A program made the position numbers and the translations under genes. A stretch of DNA of 5,825 nucleotides from an uncultured Cloacibacillus sp. (GTDB taxonomy: Bacteria > Synergistota > Synergistia > Synergistales > Synergistaceae). Below are positions 4,571 through 5,825 of the stretch, one piece after another. Position 1 is the stretch's first letter, and the number at the start of each line of letters is the position of its first letter. The notes under the pieces were generated by a model that did not search any database, was not told the DNA's origin, and worked only from the letters and a program-made list of their open reading frames with translations. The stretch lies in NCBI GenBank assembly GCA_900544635.1, contig UQVV01000122.1:1-5825 (forward strand), written 5' to 3'.

Positions 4571-5106
4571 GGCTTGCCTACGGCCTCCATTATTCCGGCT
4601 GCTATAGCCTCCGCAGCGCGCTCCTGCCACTCCTCGGAGACGAGCTTCGCGCGGTCGTTGTCGTTTGAGATAAAGGCAAGCTCGACGAGCACCGCGGGCA
4701 TGGAGGTCTCGCGCAGCACTGCATAGTTGTTGGCCTTGACGCCGCGCCCCTTGAGGCCGGATGCCGGAAGCAGCCTGTCATATATCGCGTGAGCCGCGCG
4801 CGTGGAATCTGCGCTGCGGGAGGTGTGGACATAAACCTCCATGCCGTTGGCCGACGAGTTAGGCGCTGAGTTGCAATGCACGCTGACGAAAAGGTCTGCT
4901 CCCCACATATTGGCCTCGGCAGTGCGAGTGCCCAGGCTGACAAACTTATCTTGTTCGCGCGTAAGGATGATGCTGTACCACGCGGCTCGCAGGTGAGCGC
5001 GTATCTTCTTCGCGACGTCAAGCGCTATGTCCTTCTCGCAGACGCCGCCCGCGCAGGCCCCGGGGTCTTTGCCTCCGTGGCCTGCGTCGATGCAGATTGT
5101 TTTCAT
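4567..5106 (-). CDS. N-acetylmuramoyl-L-alanine amidase (Amidase_3), probable phage endolysin
   Basis: This 179-residue zinc amidase would cut the bond between MurNAc and L-alanine in peptidoglycan. The catalytic set is complete: His10 in IDAGHGGKDPGA (6-17), Glu24 in EKDIAL, His77 in SVHCNS (75-80) and the catalytic Glu142 in VLVELAFISN (139-148). The protein is a single catalytic domain without a signal peptide, a membrane segment or a wall-binding domain, so it needs a holin to reach the wall. The ATG at 5106 has GGAGG 7 bases upstream. It is the first gene of the minus-strand lysis cassette and its TGA overlaps the holin ATG by 4 bases. Cellular CwlD/AmiC amidases share the domain, but these are usually exported, and the holin and spanin neighbours favour a phage role. 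Confidence 0.92.
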   Translation of the reverse strand: MKTICIDAGHGGKDPGACAGGVCEKDIALDVAKKIRAHLRAAWYSIILTREQDKFVSLGTRTAEANMWGADLFVSVHCNSAPNSSANGMEVYVHTSRSADSTRAAHAIYDRLLPASGLKGRGVKANNYAVLRETSMPAVLVELAFISNDNDRAKLVSEEWQERAAEAIAAGIMEAVGKP

Positions 5107-5123
5107 ATCTGCGCCTCCTTCAT

Positions 5124-5143
5124 ATAGGTTATATTTCTCCTAT
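5124..5143. promoter_or_regulatory. Possible operator of the antitoxin-toxin genes
   Basis: ATAGG (5124-5128) and CCTAT (5139-5143) are an exact inverted repeat with a 10-base spacer, so the half-sites are about 1.5 helical turns apart. It sits just upstream of the -10 element for the antitoxin gene and also in the leader of the amidase gene. Phd antitoxins repress their own promoters by binding palindromes, so this is a reasonable candidate, but the arms are short. Confidence 0.25.
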
Positions 5144-5155
5144 TTAAGCTATAAT
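5128..5155 (+). promoter_or_regulatory. Promoter of the phd-doc type operon
   Basis: A perfect -10 hexamer TATAAT lies at 5150-5155. With a 16-base spacer the -35 would be GTTATA (5128-5133), a poor match, as is common for promoters under autorepression or needing tight control. The predicted transcription start is near 5162, giving a leader of only about 20 bases. Confidence 0.5.
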
Positions 5156-5163
5156 ATTTCTTG

Positions 5164-5175
5164 AAAGGATGTGAT
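5164..5175 (+). promoter_or_regulatory. Extended Shine-Dalgarno that sets the antitoxin start
   Basis: AAAGGATGTGAT matches the extended anti-16S complement AAGGAGGTGAT with few changes. Its position makes GTG at 5171 impossible as a normal start, since it lies inside the site, and favours ATG at 5183 (or GTG at 5180). A strong site fits the need to make more antitoxin than toxin. Confidence 0.55.
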
Positions 5176-5182
5176 TGCTGTG

Positions 5183-5422
5183 ATGGTGAACACCGACAGC
5201 CTTATCTCGATAACCGAGGCGAATCAGAATTTCTCAAAGGTCGCGAGGATGGTCGATGAAAAAGGCGCGGCGGTCATTCTCAAGAACAACGTGCCGCGCT
5301 ACATCGTCGTAGAGTTCAGCCGCGCAGAGGAGATGCAGGAGGCAGCGGACGAGGATGTCATGAGCATATCGAAGCGCCTCATAGAGCAGAACCGCGAAGC
5401 GTACAAGGTGCTCGCACAGTGA
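5183..5422 (+). CDS. Phd/YefM-family antitoxin
   Basis: A 79-residue antitoxin. The N-terminal part has the Phd/YefM fold pattern: ISITEANQNFSKVARMV, then a strand pair with KGAAVILKNNVPRYIVVE, used for dimerisation and DNA binding. The C-terminal SISKRLIEQNREAYKVLAQ is the kind of helix that inserts into and blocks Doc-type toxins. I chose ATG at 5183 from the position of the extended Shine-Dalgarno at 5164-5175; GTG at 5171 or 5180 would add 4 or 1 residues. Its stop overlaps the toxin start by 4 bases. The pair is transcribed away from the phage lysis operon, and autoregulation through an upstream palindrome is expected for the family. Confidence 0.85.
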   Translation: MVNTDSLISITEANQNFSKVARMVDEKGAAVILKNNVPRYIVVEFSRAEEMQEAADEDVMSISKRLIEQNREAYKVLAQ

Positions 5423-5802
5423 GGACGCTAAGCAAGCGCCAGATAATGGCCCTGCACGACCATCTTATCGCCGAGACGGGCGGACAGCCTGGGCTGCGTG
5501 ACGAAGGGCTTCTCGAATCTGCCCTCGCCGCGCCATTCGCGGCGTTCGGCTCCGAAGAGCTGTATCCGACGCTCGTGCAGAAAGCCGCGCGCCTCGGATA
5601 CGGCCTCGCCAAGAATCACGCCTTTATCGACGGCAACAAAAGGATAGCCGCGCACGCTATGCTTACCTTCCTAGCCCTCAACGGTGTCGAGCCGCGATAC
5701 ACGCAGCAGGAGTTGTCAGACATATTTCTGAAGCTCGCCGCTGGAGAGGCTGAATACGAAGACCTGCTTGCCTGGATAAAAGAACACGACTCAGACTCAT
5801 AG
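5419..5802 (+). CDS. doc: Doc-family toxin (Fic fold, death on curing)
   Basis: A 127-residue Doc toxin, complete. The Fic/Doc motif HxFxDxNKR is present as HAFIDGNKR at 67-75, almost the same numbering as phage P1 Doc (about 126 residues). The flanking blocks are typical: GLRDEGLLESALA (25-37), LVQKAARLGYGLAKNH (52-67) and FLALNGVE (84-91). Doc proteins phosphorylate elongation factor Tu and stop translation, rather than AMPylating as most Fic proteins do. The Gly at 72 replaces the Ala of P1 Doc and is common in chromosomal Doc-like proteins. The start is GTG at 5419, overlapping the antitoxin TGA as GTGA, with AAGGTG (5405-5410) 8 bases upstream inside the antitoxin gene. Coupled translation should keep toxin below antitoxin. 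The gene ends 23 bases before the window edge. Confidence 0.92.
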   Translation: MRTLSKRQIMALHDHLIAETGGQPGLRDEGLLESALAAPFAAFGSEELYPTLVQKAARLGYGLAKNHAFIDGNKRIAAHAMLTFLALNGVEPRYTQQELSDIFLKLAAGEAEYEDLLAWIKEHDSDS

Positions 5803-5825
5803 ATAACAAAAGAGCCCAACGCACT

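Noticed and set aside
4571..4630. Longer start for the holin at 4630
   Set aside because: It would overlap the amidase gene by 64 bases and lacks a fitting start signal; the ATGA overlap at 4567-4570 and the position of the first hydrophobic segment favour 4570.
5806..5825. Start of a terminator after the toxin gene (AAAAGAGCCCAACG)
   Set aside because: It looks like the first arm of a terminator stem, but the second arm would be outside the window, so it cannot be supported.
1..5825. CRISPR array, insertion sequence or transposase, integrase
   Set aside because: No regularly spaced long repeats, no terminal inverted repeats flanking a transposase-like frame, and no recombinase motifs were found on either strand.

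Overview
The window reads as a piece of a diderm (Gram-negative type) bacterial chromosome carrying a prophage or prophage remnant. The host evidence is the first half of a BamA/Omp85 outer-membrane assembly protein. The phage evidence is a lysis cassette that includes a two-gene spanin, a device needed only to disrupt an outer membrane. Moderately high GC, frequent ATA isoleucine codons and a three-POTRA BamA resemble Synergistota (Cloacibacillus-like). That assignment is an inference from style and was not tested by alignment.

Left part (1-2996), all on the minus strand and read right to left: a histidine-phosphatase (phosphoglycerate-mutase-like) gene, a short sigma-70-family factor, an unrecognised single-pass membrane protein, and bamA, which runs off the left edge. 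The gaps are 94, 35 and 43 bases, so these genes may form one transcription unit. A good sigma-70-type promoter lies before the phosphatase gene, and a possible extended -10 promoter lies before the sigma gene. The sigma / membrane protein / bamA order suggests, but does not prove, an envelope-linked regulatory module.

Middle (2997-3328): an AT-rich stretch without a protein gene. It holds the phosphatase promoter, a strong minus-strand intrinsic terminator, a second minus-strand promoter about 70 bases upstream of that terminator (a possible short RNA), and a cluster of direct and inverted repeats. This is the likely host/phage boundary, although no attachment core could be proven.

Right part (3329-5106), minus strand: a compact lysis operon whose genes all overlap. 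The order is N-acetylmuramoyl-L-alanine amidase (endolysin), a holin with about three membrane segments, a second small membrane protein (holin or antiholin candidate), an Rz-like inner-membrane spanin, and an Rz1-like outer-membrane spanin starting inside the Rz gene in another frame. The holin would release the cytoplasmic amidase, and the spanin pair would then breach the outer membrane.

Far right (5124-5802), plus strand, divergent from the lysis operon: a Phd-type antitoxin and a Doc/Fic toxin with a 4-base overlap, preceded by a TATAAT -10 element and a possible operator. This is a complete addiction module placed next to the phage lysis genes. No integrase, phage structural gene, tRNA, CRISPR array or insertion sequence is visible.
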